Assembly: GCA_002723015.1 (NCBI GenBank)
Contig: PBNG01000085.1
Span: 1 to 14,134 of the forward strand
Reading direction: 5' to 3'
From: Roseibacillus sp.
Lineage (GTDB): Bacteria > Verrucomicrobiota > Verrucomicrobiae > Verrucomicrobiales > Akkermansiaceae
Length of the DNA stretch: 14,134 bases
Shown here piece after piece: positions 7,463-14,134 of this stretch. The notes beneath the pieces were generated by a model. It did no database searches and had not been told where the DNA came from. It saw only the letters and a program-made list of their open reading frames with translations. The translations under genes were made by a program, and so were the position numbers. The first letter of the stretch is position 1. Each line of letters starts with the position of its first letter.

Positions 7463-8704
7463 ATGACGAAGATTGGTATGCTTGGGACCCTCGCCTCGCT
7501 CCTTTTAGCACCCGTGGGCAGTGCGGATTGGTTCCAGTTCCGAGGACCGGAGGGTCAGGGGGTCTCCATGGCGAAAAACATACCCCTGAAGTGGGGACTT
7601 GAGAGGGGAGTGGCGTGGAAAAAGAAACTACCCGGCAAGGGGTGGTCCTCTCCGGTGATTGGCGAGGGAAAAGTTGTCATGACCGTTGCCCGGCAGGAGG
7701 GAGAGGAAGTCAGCCTCGGTGTTGTTGCGCTTAAAGTAGAAAGCGGTGAGCTTGTCTGGAAGCAGGATCTGTTCAGCCCGGGAGCGGCGGAGGTGAGAAA
7801 ACGGCACTCCAAGAATGGCCTAGCCAGTGCCACCCCTTATTTGGAGGCAGGAGTTGCCTATGTTCATTTTGGACACATGGGAACTGCCGCGCTCCGACTC
7901 AGCGATGGAGAGGTAATCTGGAAGCAGGTCTTCAAGTATCCCCCGGTGCATGGAACTGGCAGCTCCCCGGTGGTGGTGGATGGTAAATTGATTTTCAACG
8001 CGGATGGCGCGTCCGACCCCGTGATCGTGGCTCTTGACCAGAAGAAGGGAGAGGTCGTGTGGAAGACTCCTCGGGAGCAGAAGGTCAAGAAGACCTTCTC
8101 CTTCGGGACACCCCTGGTTATCGAGGTTGATGGTCGTACACAGGTGATCAGCCAGGCGAGTGGCAAGGTGGCAGCCTACGATCCGGCGGATGGAAAGGAG
8201 CTCTGGAAAGTTCTCTATGGTGAGGGCTACTCAGTGGTACCTCGACCGGTCTACGCCAATGACACGCTCTATGTGGCGACAGGATTTGACCGGTCGTCTC
8301 TTCTTGCCATTCGCCCGGCAGGCGCAGAGGGGGATGTCACCGCTAGCCATGTTGTTTTCAAGGAAGACCGATACATTCCAAAGACACCGAGCTTTGTTGA
8401 GAAGGCTGGCTACCTCTACCTGGTTGATGATACCGGATCACTTACCTGCCGTGATGGAAAGAGCGGTAAACTCCAGTGGAGGAAGAAGATCCCCGGTAAC
8501 TTTTCCTCCTCTCCCGTCCTGATTGGCAACAAACTCTATCTTGCGACTGAGGATGGTGTCGTCTATGTTACTGAAGTCGCTCCCTCGGGTGTCGAGATCC
8601 TTTTCGAACTCGAGATGGACGAGCGCATTTTTGCTTCTCCGGCCCTTATCGACGGGGCCCTTTTCCTGCGGTCGGAGGAAAACTTGTGGAAGATTGGGGG
8701 CTGA
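7463..8704 (+). CDS. Exported PQQ-like beta-propeller repeat protein
   Basis: A 413-residue protein. Residues 1-21 form a signal peptide (core MLGTLASLLLAPVGSA), then DWFQFRGPEGQGVS, the usual opening of verrucomicrobial and planctomycete outer-compartment beta-propellers. Repeated tryptophan-docking style units follow: SGELVWK (94-100), LSDGEVIWK (146-154), KKGEVVWK, PADGKELWK (241-249) and SGKLQWRKK. Each is preceded by a strand with SSPV or TP-type turns, and about seven to eight blades can be drawn. There is no quinoprotein dehydrogenase active-site disulfide or haem-binding CxxCH, so I infer a structural, binding or scaffold role rather than PQQ catalysis. ATG 7463 starts the signal peptide; the frame stays open to 7415 but that adds unlikely sequence. 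The 166-base region shared with the divergent oxidoreductase is the likely promoter area, but I could not pick a convincing -35/-10 pair. Confidence 0.88.
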   Translation: MTKIGMLGTLASLLLAPVGSADWFQFRGPEGQGVSMAKNIPLKWGLERGVAWKKKLPGKGWSSPVIGEGKVVMTVARQEGEEVSLGVVALKVESGELVWKQDLFSPGAAEVRKRHSKNGLASATPYLEAGVAYVHFGHMGTAALRLSDGEVIWKQVFKYPPVHGTGSSPVVVDGKLIFNADGASDPVIVALDQKKGEVVWKTPREQKVKKTFSFGTPLVIEVDGRTQVISQASGKVAAYDPADGKELWKVLYGEGYSVVPRPVYANDTLYVATGFDRSSLLAIRPAGAEGDVTASHVVFKEDRYIPKTPSFVEKAGYLYLVDDTGSLTCRDGKSGKLQWRKKIPGNFSSSPVLIGNKLYLATEDGVVYVTEVAPSGVEILFELEMDERIFASPALIDGALFLRSEENLWKIGG

Positions 8705-8758
8705 CAGGAGGAGCGGGCATCGTTTGACATGAGGACCCGGTGCTGGCTTGCGGGGATC

Positions 8759-9406
8759 TTACCGTCCGCGGGAAACTTCCAGATTTTCGACGATCTTGGA
8801 TCTGTGCCAGGGCGATGGGATCAGGGGTGAGGGACCACGGGTTCGACGGCCGATAACCTGGATCTGAATCTCGCGGGCCTTTTTTTCCCCATCACGCAGG
8901 ACCACCTGCCAGAGCCGGGTTCTCCCGGAGGGAACGGAGTGGATGAGCAGGAGGCTGAGGACTCCCGCATGGGTGATGTCGCTTCTGCCGGGGGCGGCAT
9001 CACTGGTCGGGTGAGAGTGAAAAGACCCTACGATCCTTGCGTCCTTTTGGTCCGCTGCTTTTCGCGCGCGCTGGACGCTGCGGGGTGACAGCTCATAGGA
9101 ATGAGACCGATTACTTGCGTTTTCGACGAAGAACAGCTCAAGGATCCCGTCATTTCCCGAAGGCTGAAAAAGGGCTCCGCAGACCTCACGATCTCCCTCT
9201 TCTGCTGCGGCCCGGGCCTCACGCTTGAGCCGAAGATTTTCATCGAAAGGGAGCCGGTAGGAGGATGTAACCCACTTCGGATCCAGGTAGGGGCGGTCCT
9301 CGCTCATGATTCCCTGCTGGCAGGCCAGAACCAGGAGGGCCCCGGCCAGGGCAAGGCCGGCAAAACAGGGCCGCAGGCAGCGAAGATGGCTATCTGTATT
9401 CAACAA
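8759..9406 (-). CDS. JAMM/MPN (Mov34-JAB) domain protein, probable lipoprotein
   Basis: Up to 215 residues. The JAMM zinc-metalloprotease core is visible: EVCGALF with Glu74, ENASNRSHSYELSP, and GSFHSHPTSDAAPGRSDI with zinc ligands His130, His132 and Asp143. The consensus serine after HxHPx6 is glycine here (Gly140), so activity is plausible but not assured. Family members cleave isopeptide bonds of ubiquitin-like proteins or process sulfur carriers and are normally cytoplasmic. From TTG 9406 or 9403 the N terminus reads as a lipoprotein signal: arginines, then a run of about 16 hydrophobic residues ending LVLAC at Cys29. An in-frame TGA lies three codons upstream of TTG 9406. The alternative is ATG 9307 (182 residues, no signal) with a closely spaced AGGGA. 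I favour the longer form because of the lipobox and the 17-base overlap with the preceding frame. Last gene of the 12030-8759 group; converges with the beta-propeller gene. Confidence 0.75.
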   Translation of the reverse strand: MLNTDSHLRCLRPCFAGLALAGALLVLACQQGIMSEDRPYLDPKWVTSSYRLPFDENLRLKREARAAAEEGDREVCGALFQPSGNDGILELFFVENASNRSHSYELSPRSVQRARKAADQKDARIVGSFHSHPTSDAAPGRSDITHAGVLSLLLIHSVPSGRTRLWQVVLRDGEKKAREIQIQVIGRRTRGPSPLIPSPWHRSKIVENLEVSRGR

Positions 9407-9649
9407 TTCCGCCGTTCAAACCATGTTCCTCGTTGTGAGCGCGGAGGTGATCTTCCGCGTGCTTTCGGTCCGGAGTCCAATGGCTGAACCATGGTTCCTG
9501 GACAGCTCGGTAGAGCATTGTTTCCTCATTCTCAGGGAAGATGACTGGGCGAGGCTCCCTCCGCTGCATGCGGAAACAAGGCAACCTCCAAGAAGGACGA
9601 CAGCTCTGCAGAGGAAGTGAAGAAGAAATTCCTTCGCGGTCAGTTTCAC
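9390..9649 (-). pseudogene. Small lipoprotein-like gene with an apparent frame break (or a 42-residue ORF)
   Basis: From GTG 9649 one frame reads a good lipoprotein signal: lysines, a hydrophobic core and LVSACSGG with Cys28. After about 9557 that frame becomes a Ser/Arg/Thr-rich shadow-like sequence ending at 9416. At the same place another frame takes on protein-like character, reading PVIFPENEETMLYRAVQEPW and then a His-rich helix (HAEDHLRAHNEEHG), ending NGGIVEYR at 9390. Joining them needs a -1 shift, as if one base were missing near the GGAGGG run at about 9558-9563; the product would be about 86 residues. No slippery heptamer is obvious. Alternatively ATG 9518, with GAGG five bases upstream, starts an independent 42-residue protein. 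The region starts 19 bases after the 645-residue gene and overlaps the JAMM start, so it belongs to the same transcript. I do not recognise the family. Confidence 0.45.
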
Positions 9650-9668
9650 AATCCGTTTAGAGCGAGAA

Positions 9669-11606
9669 TCAATTCACGGCTTCAGATTGAGCCGACGGAG
9701 AGAGGAGGTCGTTATCGGGAAGGACCTTATCGAGAAGGCGCTGGAATCCTTCTTCTGCCATGTCGCTGTCCGGGTAGATCTTCAAGGCCTTGAGGTACCA
9801 TGCCATTGCGGATCCGGTCTGGTCACGGCGGGAGTCCTCAAAGTCTCTGGCCCGTTGCAGCGCATCAACAAAGGTGGATATTTTGGGGGTGAGGGTTTCA
9901 ATTTCCTGACCAAGTTTTGGGTCTTCGGAAAACTCCTGCTGGGAACGAAGCTCGGCAAGGGCCTCCCAGGCGGCGTAACTGTTGCCCCGTGTAGCAGCCT
10001 GCCGGGCCACCGAGATCGCGGTATCAATTTTTAGAATATTAGTCACTACGGTGCGCAGGGCATCTTCATTGGTGGCGTTACCTTTGACTGCTGGGGCGAA
10101 TTCATACTGGCGCTTGAAGATCTCCCGGAAATTCTGTTCGCGAAGGAGGCGGTCGAAATCGTTGCGGGCAACCATGATTCCGCCACTCTTGTCGAGGAGA
10201 TCGCTGAACTCCTCGAGCTTGGGATTGGTGGGCCAGATCTCAGCGGCGGTCTGGATCTCTTCCTTCACCTTGTCCTTGTCCCCTTCCAGAAGGGCTGCCT
10301 TGGCTCCCTGAATAGCCATGTCGCTGGCGAAGGTATAGCCCGTTATGGCACTCTCAGCCTTGGCCGAGGGAAAGTCCTTGGCGGTGCTCTTGAGGGAAGT
10401 AACGAGCTCCTTCGCCTGAGTATAATTCTTGGCCTGCATTGCGTCATAAAGTTCAAACAGGCCTCTGACGTAGAGCTGGATGCGGCGTTTCTTTTCCAGC
10501 TCGAGAGTGGCGACCGGGGCAAGATACTCCCCGATGAAAAAGGCCTCAAGAAGACGCTTCTGGGCGGTGTGAAGCTCGTCGCGCTCGAGCAGAAAGTTGA
10601 CGGCTTCAATGGCCTTATTGACCTCCTGAATTGCCTCATTAGCAATGGAGTCGAGGGTAGAGACGGTTGGGTTCACTCCGAGGCTCTCACTGAACATCTT
10701 GGAGACATCGGAATTTTTATCGATATGAAGGGCAGAGTCCCCGTCCTTCCAGATCTGGTTATAGAAGCGCGAGGCCATCAGAACGTGCTGATAGCGGCGC
10801 TGCATGGTCCAGAGAGCCATGTTTGCCTGATACTGAATCTTGGAACGGAGTTCCTGAACCTCCGACTGGGCAAGATTCTTCTTCTTCATGACCTCGACCT
10901 CCCCGATCCTGCGGAGAATCTCGGCATATTCGAGAGACTGGGCTCCGCGGCCCGTGGAAGTGGCTTCGGTAGTCTGCTTGTTTTCCCCCTCACCTCCTTC
11001 ATTCGTAGATTTTACTTCTCCGGTCTTCTGGTCACGGTCGTGTCTGGTTTTCCAGTCACCATCGCGGATGCGCTTCTGCTTTTCCTCCTCCAGGGCCATG
11101 TTCAGCTTCTGGAGGTTGCGATTGTCACGCTTTGCTAGCATGGCCACGTAGACGGCCTCGGCGAGGGTCATACAGATTCTGGCATCCGCCGGAAAGGCGG
11201 AGGCTGCTGGAAGGGTCTGGTAGGCAGTCTTGATGTCCGGACCTCCTTTCCGGTAGGGGGAAAGGTCGCCAAGGATACGGTCTATGTTCCCCCGGTAGGT
11301 TTGTGCATCTTCGGAATTTTCTTCCGGCTGACTCAGGTACTTTTCAAAACGGGACCGCATGATCCGGTTATCACCGAGCGGAATCGTGATGCCGGCGACG
11401 GTGATTGTCTCGTCCCCCGGGTTGAGAAGGGGAATTTCCTCCCCAAAGGGCGACTTGGTATCGGGTTGCTGCCGGTTGACCGTAGTGCTGGTGTCGGTCG
11501 GAGTGCGGTTCGCATTGGTCTCCGGAGCAGGCGGGGTGTAGACTTGGCTCAGGGCCACGCTGCTGAAGGCGAGGAGGAGTGCGATTCGGATCAATTGGTT
11601 CTTCAT
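9669..11606 (-). CDS. Secreted helical/TPR-like protein of unknown function, 645 residues
   Basis: Residues 1-20 are a signal peptide (MKNQLIRIALLLAFSSVALS). A Pro/Thr/Asn-rich linker follows to about 52, then a small beta segment (ETITVAGITIPLGDN). The rest is almost entirely helical. A charged, probably coiled-coil region spans about 150-275, interrupted by a low-complexity insert at 195-222. Repeat-like helical hairpins follow; GAKAALLEGDKDKVKEEIQ (434-452) and AMAWYLKALKIYPDSDMAEE (600-619) look like degenerate TPR units. It probably acts as a periplasmic scaffold; no catalytic motif is seen and I do not recognise a named family. I start at ATG 11606, which has a weak AGAG upstream. ATG 11627 is in frame and would lengthen the signal peptide n-region by seven residues. 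It lies 22 bases after the 133-residue gene, implying co-transcription. Confidence 0.75.
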   Translation of the reverse strand: MKNQLIRIALLLAFSSVALSQVYTPPAPETNANRTPTDTSTTVNRQQPDTKSPFGEEIPLLNPGDETITVAGITIPLGDNRIMRSRFEKYLSQPEENSEDAQTYRGNIDRILGDLSPYRKGGPDIKTAYQTLPAASAFPADARICMTLAEAVYVAMLAKRDNRNLQKLNMALEEEKQKRIRDGDWKTRHDRDQKTGEVKSTNEGGEGENKQTTEATSTGRGAQSLEYAEILRRIGEVEVMKKKNLAQSEVQELRSKIQYQANMALWTMQRRYQHVLMASRFYNQIWKDGDSALHIDKNSDVSKMFSESLGVNPTVSTLDSIANEAIQEVNKAIEAVNFLLERDELHTAQKRLLEAFFIGEYLAPVATLELEKKRRIQLYVRGLFELYDAMQAKNYTQAKELVTSLKSTAKDFPSAKAESAITGYTFASDMAIQGAKAALLEGDKDKVKEEIQTAAEIWPTNPKLEEFSDLLDKSGGIMVARNDFDRLLREQNFREIFKRQYEFAPAVKGNATNEDALRTVVTNILKIDTAISVARQAATRGNSYAAWEALAELRSQQEFSEDPKLGQEIETLTPKISTFVDALQRARDFEDSRRDQTGSAMAWYLKALKIYPDSDMAEEGFQRLLDKVLPDNDLLSPSAQSEAVN

Positions 11607-11628
11607 ACCGGATCTCTTGTTTTGCATT

Positions 11629-12030
11629 TTAGGGTTTCTTAATCGCGGTTGCAACGTTTACGCCCCCTTCTCCCACGCGGATCTTGAAGGCGTAAGTGAC
11701 GTCTCGCTCCAGATTGATGGTGGCAATCTCCTCAGGAACCTTGATGAAAACGGCTTCATCTTCTCCCGCTTCACTTCCGACCATGAGGCAGACCCCGACC
11801 CCGGAATCGCGGCTTTCGATACGGAAGACTTTGCCTTCGACCGTGTATTCGTTGCGGCGCAGCGCGGTTGCATTGCTGAAGGTCTCTTCCACCGGGAGGG
11901 GTTGTCCGGTAAAGCCCTCGGTCTTTCCCTTTTTCAGAAGCAGGGCTCCGGCTGCGACGAAGACCAGCACCACTGCCGCGATCCCGATGATGGCGGTGGC
12001 GTTGAGACCTGAGCTGGCGCGGCGACCCAT
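11629..12030 (-). CDS. Single-span membrane protein with a small beta-rich outer domain
   Basis: A 133-residue protein. A short basic N terminus (MGRR) is followed by one strongly hydrophobic segment at about 12-32 and then KKGK. This suggests a membrane anchor; the charges on both sides leave orientation uncertain, though the small N terminus favours an outward C-terminal domain. Residues about 60-131 alternate in a beta pattern (NEYTVEGKVFRIESRDSG, AVFIKVPEEIATINLERD, YAFKIRVGEGGVNVATAI). It recalls small OB-fold domains; this is a pattern impression, not a recognised family. It is the first gene of the minus-strand group that continues with the 645-residue secreted protein 22 bases downstream. 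Start ATG 12030 lacks a strong Shine-Dalgarno. A possible promoter lies 39-67 bases upstream. Confidence 0.7.
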   Translation of the reverse strand: MGRRASSGLNATAIIGIAAVVLVFVAAGALLLKKGKTEGFTGQPLPVEETFSNATALRRNEYTVEGKVFRIESRDSGVGVCLMVGSEAGEDEAVFIKVPEEIATINLERDVTYAFKIRVGEGGVNVATAIKKP

Positions 12031-12068
12031 ATTCTTGATGTGAAATATTAAAGGTTTGGAACAAAAGG

Positions 12069-12097
12069 ATTCTAAGGGGGAATCGGAGATTGCTAAA
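12069..12097 (-). promoter_or_regulatory. Possible promoter of the 12030-8759 gene group
   Basis: On the minus strand TTTAGC (12092-12097) and TAGAAT (12069-12074) are separated by exactly 17 bases, in an AT-richer stretch that contrasts with its surroundings. This would give a leader of about 30 bases before ATG 12030. A second -10-like TAATAT lies at 12045-12050 but has no partner at good spacing. Match to the sigma-70 consensus is only partial. Confidence 0.3.
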
Positions 12098-12156
12098 CTC
12101 AGGAATTCGGGATTTTCGATCCCGGATGGTTCGGAGAAAGGAGCAGGGGCGGCCTT

Positions 12157-12177
12157 GATCCACCCGTTCGGGTGATC
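12157..12177. other. Imperfect inverted repeat between the ABC transporter and the next gene
   Basis: GATC-C-ACCC, a GTTC loop, then GGGT-GATC: an 8-bp stem with one bulged C. It lies 41 bases past the transporter stop. No T tract follows on either strand, so it is at best a weak terminator or an RNA structure of unknown role. Confidence 0.3.
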
Positions 12178-12217
12178 TGGGAGTATTCATACAGGGGACA
12201 AATCATCGGAAAGAAGC

Positions 12218-13999
12218 CTAGCTGTCCCACTGGTGGCGTACCATTCCGATCCAGGCCACCGTAATTCCAACCAAAATCTGGGCGCAGAGAGCGAAGAAAC
12301 AGACATTGCCGGGGGAGAGTTCGGTCTCGGTGATCACATCGACTGCGGTGTGGATATTGCCGCCGAGGGCCTCGATACTACCCGACCATGCCCAATAGGC
12401 AGAGACGAAGGGCTGAGTGAGGGTTTCGAAGAATTCGGGAAGAGCGAGGACGGCGCCGCTGAGGGGAAGTTGGAAGCCAACGAGGTAGATGGAGAGCAGG
12501 GAGGACTGCTCCGGGGTTTTCATGATCGAAGAAATCGCCAGACAGATCGCGGTAATGGAGGCATTGACGAGGATGAGGAAGGAGATGTGGCTGATAAAGG
12601 AGCCGCTGAATTGCCAGAAGAACTCCACGAACATGGCCATCCAGAGTGACTGCGCAAGGATGAGGCAGGTGAGAAAGGCGAGCTTACTGAGAAGGTAGGA
12701 GACTGGGCGGACACCGCCGAACTTCTCCTTCTCCATGATCTTCCGTTCCCCGGCCACTTCGCGCGCGGCATTGTTGGAGCCCATGAGGGCGAGCAGGATG
12801 ACCTCGAACATGATCATTCCCGAGACCGCGGAGCCGACCCGGATCTGGTCCTCGCGGACCTCGACCCGTGATTGTAGTTCAAGGACGATATTCTCCTCTG
12901 GAATATTAGAGAGGCGCTTAATGGGCTCTTTTCCCCTTTCGGCAAAAAAAGTAACGAGGATCGGAAAGCAGAGCAGGATGGCAACCTGGAGCAGGACCTG
13001 GGTTCGGTCGCGGAAGAATATTTTCCAGCGCCGGGCAAGCAGCGTTCCGAATTGGCTGAAGGTGCTCGGCAGGCGAGGAGGAGTTGCCGGCATCTTTTTT
13101 TTCCGCTTTTTTGGGCGGGGCTCTCCTTCGTCCTCTTCGTTGGGAGATTCCTCAGTGGCAGGCAACTTGATCACGCCGGCCTCGATGTGAAGTTCGCGTG
13201 TGTGTGCGAGCTTCCGATAGTAGGCTTCGCGATGTTTTGCCCATGACTCCTGCCACTCGGTGCCGCTCTGCTTGGCAAGGGTGGGGTAGACTTCCTCGGA
13301 GTCGTCAACGGAGAAGTAGTGGGTGAGTTGGCTGGGAGGACCGTGGAAGGCGACGCTACCCTCGTGGTTGACCAGGATCGAGTCGTAGAGTTCAAGATGA
13401 GCGAGGGAGTGGGTCACAAGAATGACGGTGCGACCGTCGTTGCGGGAAAGATCGTGGAGGAGGTGAACGATTTCGCGTTCGGAGCGGGGATCAAGTCCAC
13501 TTGTGACCTCGTCACACAGGAGGAGCTTGGGATCGGAGACGAGCTCCATGGCGAGTCCGAGACGCCGTTTCTGTCCGCCGGAGAGCACCCTGATGTGGCG
13601 GTCGGCAATGGGAGCGAGGCCAGTCTCCTCCAAAACACGGTCAATGCGCTGATCGAGCTCCTCGGTATTGCGGCACTTGACGCGGAGACGGGTGGCGGTC
13701 TCGATCGCTTCATCGACCGTGAGCTCGTCGAAGGCAATGGAGAACTGGGGGACGTAGCCGCTCTCCCAGGGTTCGAGATCGCCCTCCTCGGAGAGATTCC
13801 GCCCGTCCCACCAGAGGGAGCCTCCGGATTCGGGATTGAGGCCAGCGATGGTTTTCAGGAGAGTGGTCTTGCCACAACCAGAGGGGCCTACAATGGCCAT
13901 GAAATGTCCCCGTGGTACGTCAAAGCTCGCGTGGTTTACCAGATTAACGGGTTCGCCATCTTTCTGAATAGTGAAACAGACCTCCTTGAGCTCGAGCAC
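12218..13999 (-). CDS. ABCG-type half transporter (ATP-binding domain fused to ABC2 membrane domain)
   Basis: A 593-residue fusion in the order NBD then TMD, as in eukaryotic ABCG proteins and their bacterial relatives. NBD: Walker A GPSGCGKT (38-45), Q-loop Gln85, signature LSGGQKRR (139-146), Walker B LLLCDE with Asp163/Glu164, D-loop SGLD (167-170) and H-loop His197, so ATP hydrolysis should be intact. Residues about 281-312 form an acidic then very basic linker (EEDEGEP, then KKRKKK). The membrane domain has about six spans: roughly 333-352, 392-408, 436-458, 468-490, 498-520 and 566-586. AAREVAGERKIMEKEKFGG sits after the second span, as in the ABC2 family. It presumably dimerises and exports a lipid or other hydrophobic compound; the substrate is unknown. 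The start is GTG 13999, two residues before the first beta strand, with no clear Shine-Dalgarno. The gene ends 187 bases before the 133-residue gene, so linkage to that group is uncertain. Confidence 0.9.
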   Translation of the reverse strand: MLELKEVCFTIQKDGEPVNLVNHASFDVPRGHFMAIVGPSGCGKTTLLKTIAGLNPESGGSLWWDGRNLSEEGDLEPWESGYVPQFSIAFDELTVDEAIETATRLRVKCRNTEELDQRIDRVLEETGLAPIADRHIRVLSGGQKRRLGLAMELVSDPKLLLCDEVTSGLDPRSEREIVHLLHDLSRNDGRTVILVTHSLAHLELYDSILVNHEGSVAFHGPPSQLTHYFSVDDSEEVYPTLAKQSGTEWQESWAKHREAYYRKLAHTRELHIEAGVIKLPATEESPNEEDEGEPRPKKRKKKMPATPPRLPSTFSQFGTLLARRWKIFFRDRTQVLLQVAILLCFPILVTFFAERGKEPIKRLSNIPEENIVLELQSRVEVREDQIRVGSAVSGMIMFEVILLALMGSNNAAREVAGERKIMEKEKFGGVRPVSYLLSKLAFLTCLILAQSLWMAMFVEFFWQFSGSFISHISFLILVNASITAICLAISSIMKTPEQSSLLSIYLVGFQLPLSGAVLALPEFFETLTQPFVSAYWAWSGSIEALGGNIHTAVDVITETELSPGNVCFFALCAQILVGITVAWIGMVRHQWDS

Positions 14000-14134
14000 G
14001 ACTGATGGGAAACGGGGTGACAGTGGGTTCGGACGGGGTCCTGAAAGCGGTCGGGGTAGGATTCAACCCCGTTCTCTGCGGAGTTGGAAGCACAAACGTT
14101 GCCTCTTGAGAGTGGTTCCACGGGGGCACTACTG

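Noticed and set aside
7427..7464. TTGACT-like -35 before the beta-propeller gene
   Set aside because: No -10-like hexamer at 16-18 bases; the only candidate is 26 bases away and overlaps the start codon.
13319..14005. 228-codon plus-strand ORF opposite the ABC transporter ATP-binding domain
   Set aside because: It is the exact antisense of Walker A, signature and Walker B coding sequence, so it is a shadow.
14005..14109. 34-residue Gly/Val-rich ORF in the last 135 bases
   Set aside because: No Shine-Dalgarno, too short to judge, and a run of this length is expected by chance; I see nothing else supportable from 14000 to 14134.
1..14134. CRISPR arrays, tRNA/rRNA genes, insertion sequences, attachment sites, toxin-antitoxin or restriction genes
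   Set aside because: No regularly spaced repeats, cloverleaf, transposase or nuclease motifs were seen on either strand; the window reads as ordinary chromosomal sequence apart from the JAMM-linked gene group.

Overview
The window looks like chromosomal DNA of a verrucomicrobium. The clearest taxon markers are the end of a Verru_Chthon cassette protein A, an SHD1-type secreted protein, an exported sulfatase, a Tat-exported Gfo/Idh/MocA dehydrogenase and an exported PQQ-like beta-propeller protein. This set is typical of Verrucomicrobia and, in part, of Planctomycetes. The DNA is moderately GC-rich, tightly packed, and many starts are GTG or TTG or lack a strong Shine-Dalgarno. I see no tRNA, rRNA, CRISPR array, insertion sequence or phage gene. 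No gene-free stretch exceeds about 210 bases, unless the small broken gene at 9390-9649 is rejected.

Layout. (a) 1-1062, plus strand: 3' part of a Verru_Chthon cassette protein A, ended by a strong hairpin terminator. (b) 1198-3047, plus strand: a secreted SHD1-domain protein, then a D-Ala-D-Ala-ligase-like ATP-grasp enzyme. (c) 3057-7296, minus strand: Gfo/Idh/MocA oxidoreductase with its own terminator, then an S1 sulfatase, then a 37-kDa nucleoid-associated (NdpA/YejK-type) protein that runs convergently into the ATP-grasp gene. (d) 7463-8704, plus strand: PQQ-like beta-propeller protein, divergent from the oxidoreductase. (e) 8759-12030, minus strand: a compact gene group consisting of a one-span membrane protein, a 645-residue secreted helical/TPR-like protein, a small lipoprotein-like gene with an apparent frame break, and a JAMM/MPN metalloprotease-fold protein with its own lipobox. 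(f) 12218-13999, minus strand: an ABCG-type half transporter with NBD and TMD fused.

How the parts may work together. The oxidoreductase, sulfatase and beta-propeller genes fit the carbohydrate and sulfated-polysaccharide catabolic repertoire of Verrucomicrobia, acting outside the cytoplasm. The most unusual unit is group (e). Nearly all its products carry export or membrane signals, and it ends in a JAMM-fold protein, a fold normally cytoplasmic. If the start assignments hold, it is an envelope-located JAMM system of unknown role, and it is the best candidate here for something undescribed. This is inference from gene order and signal sequences only.
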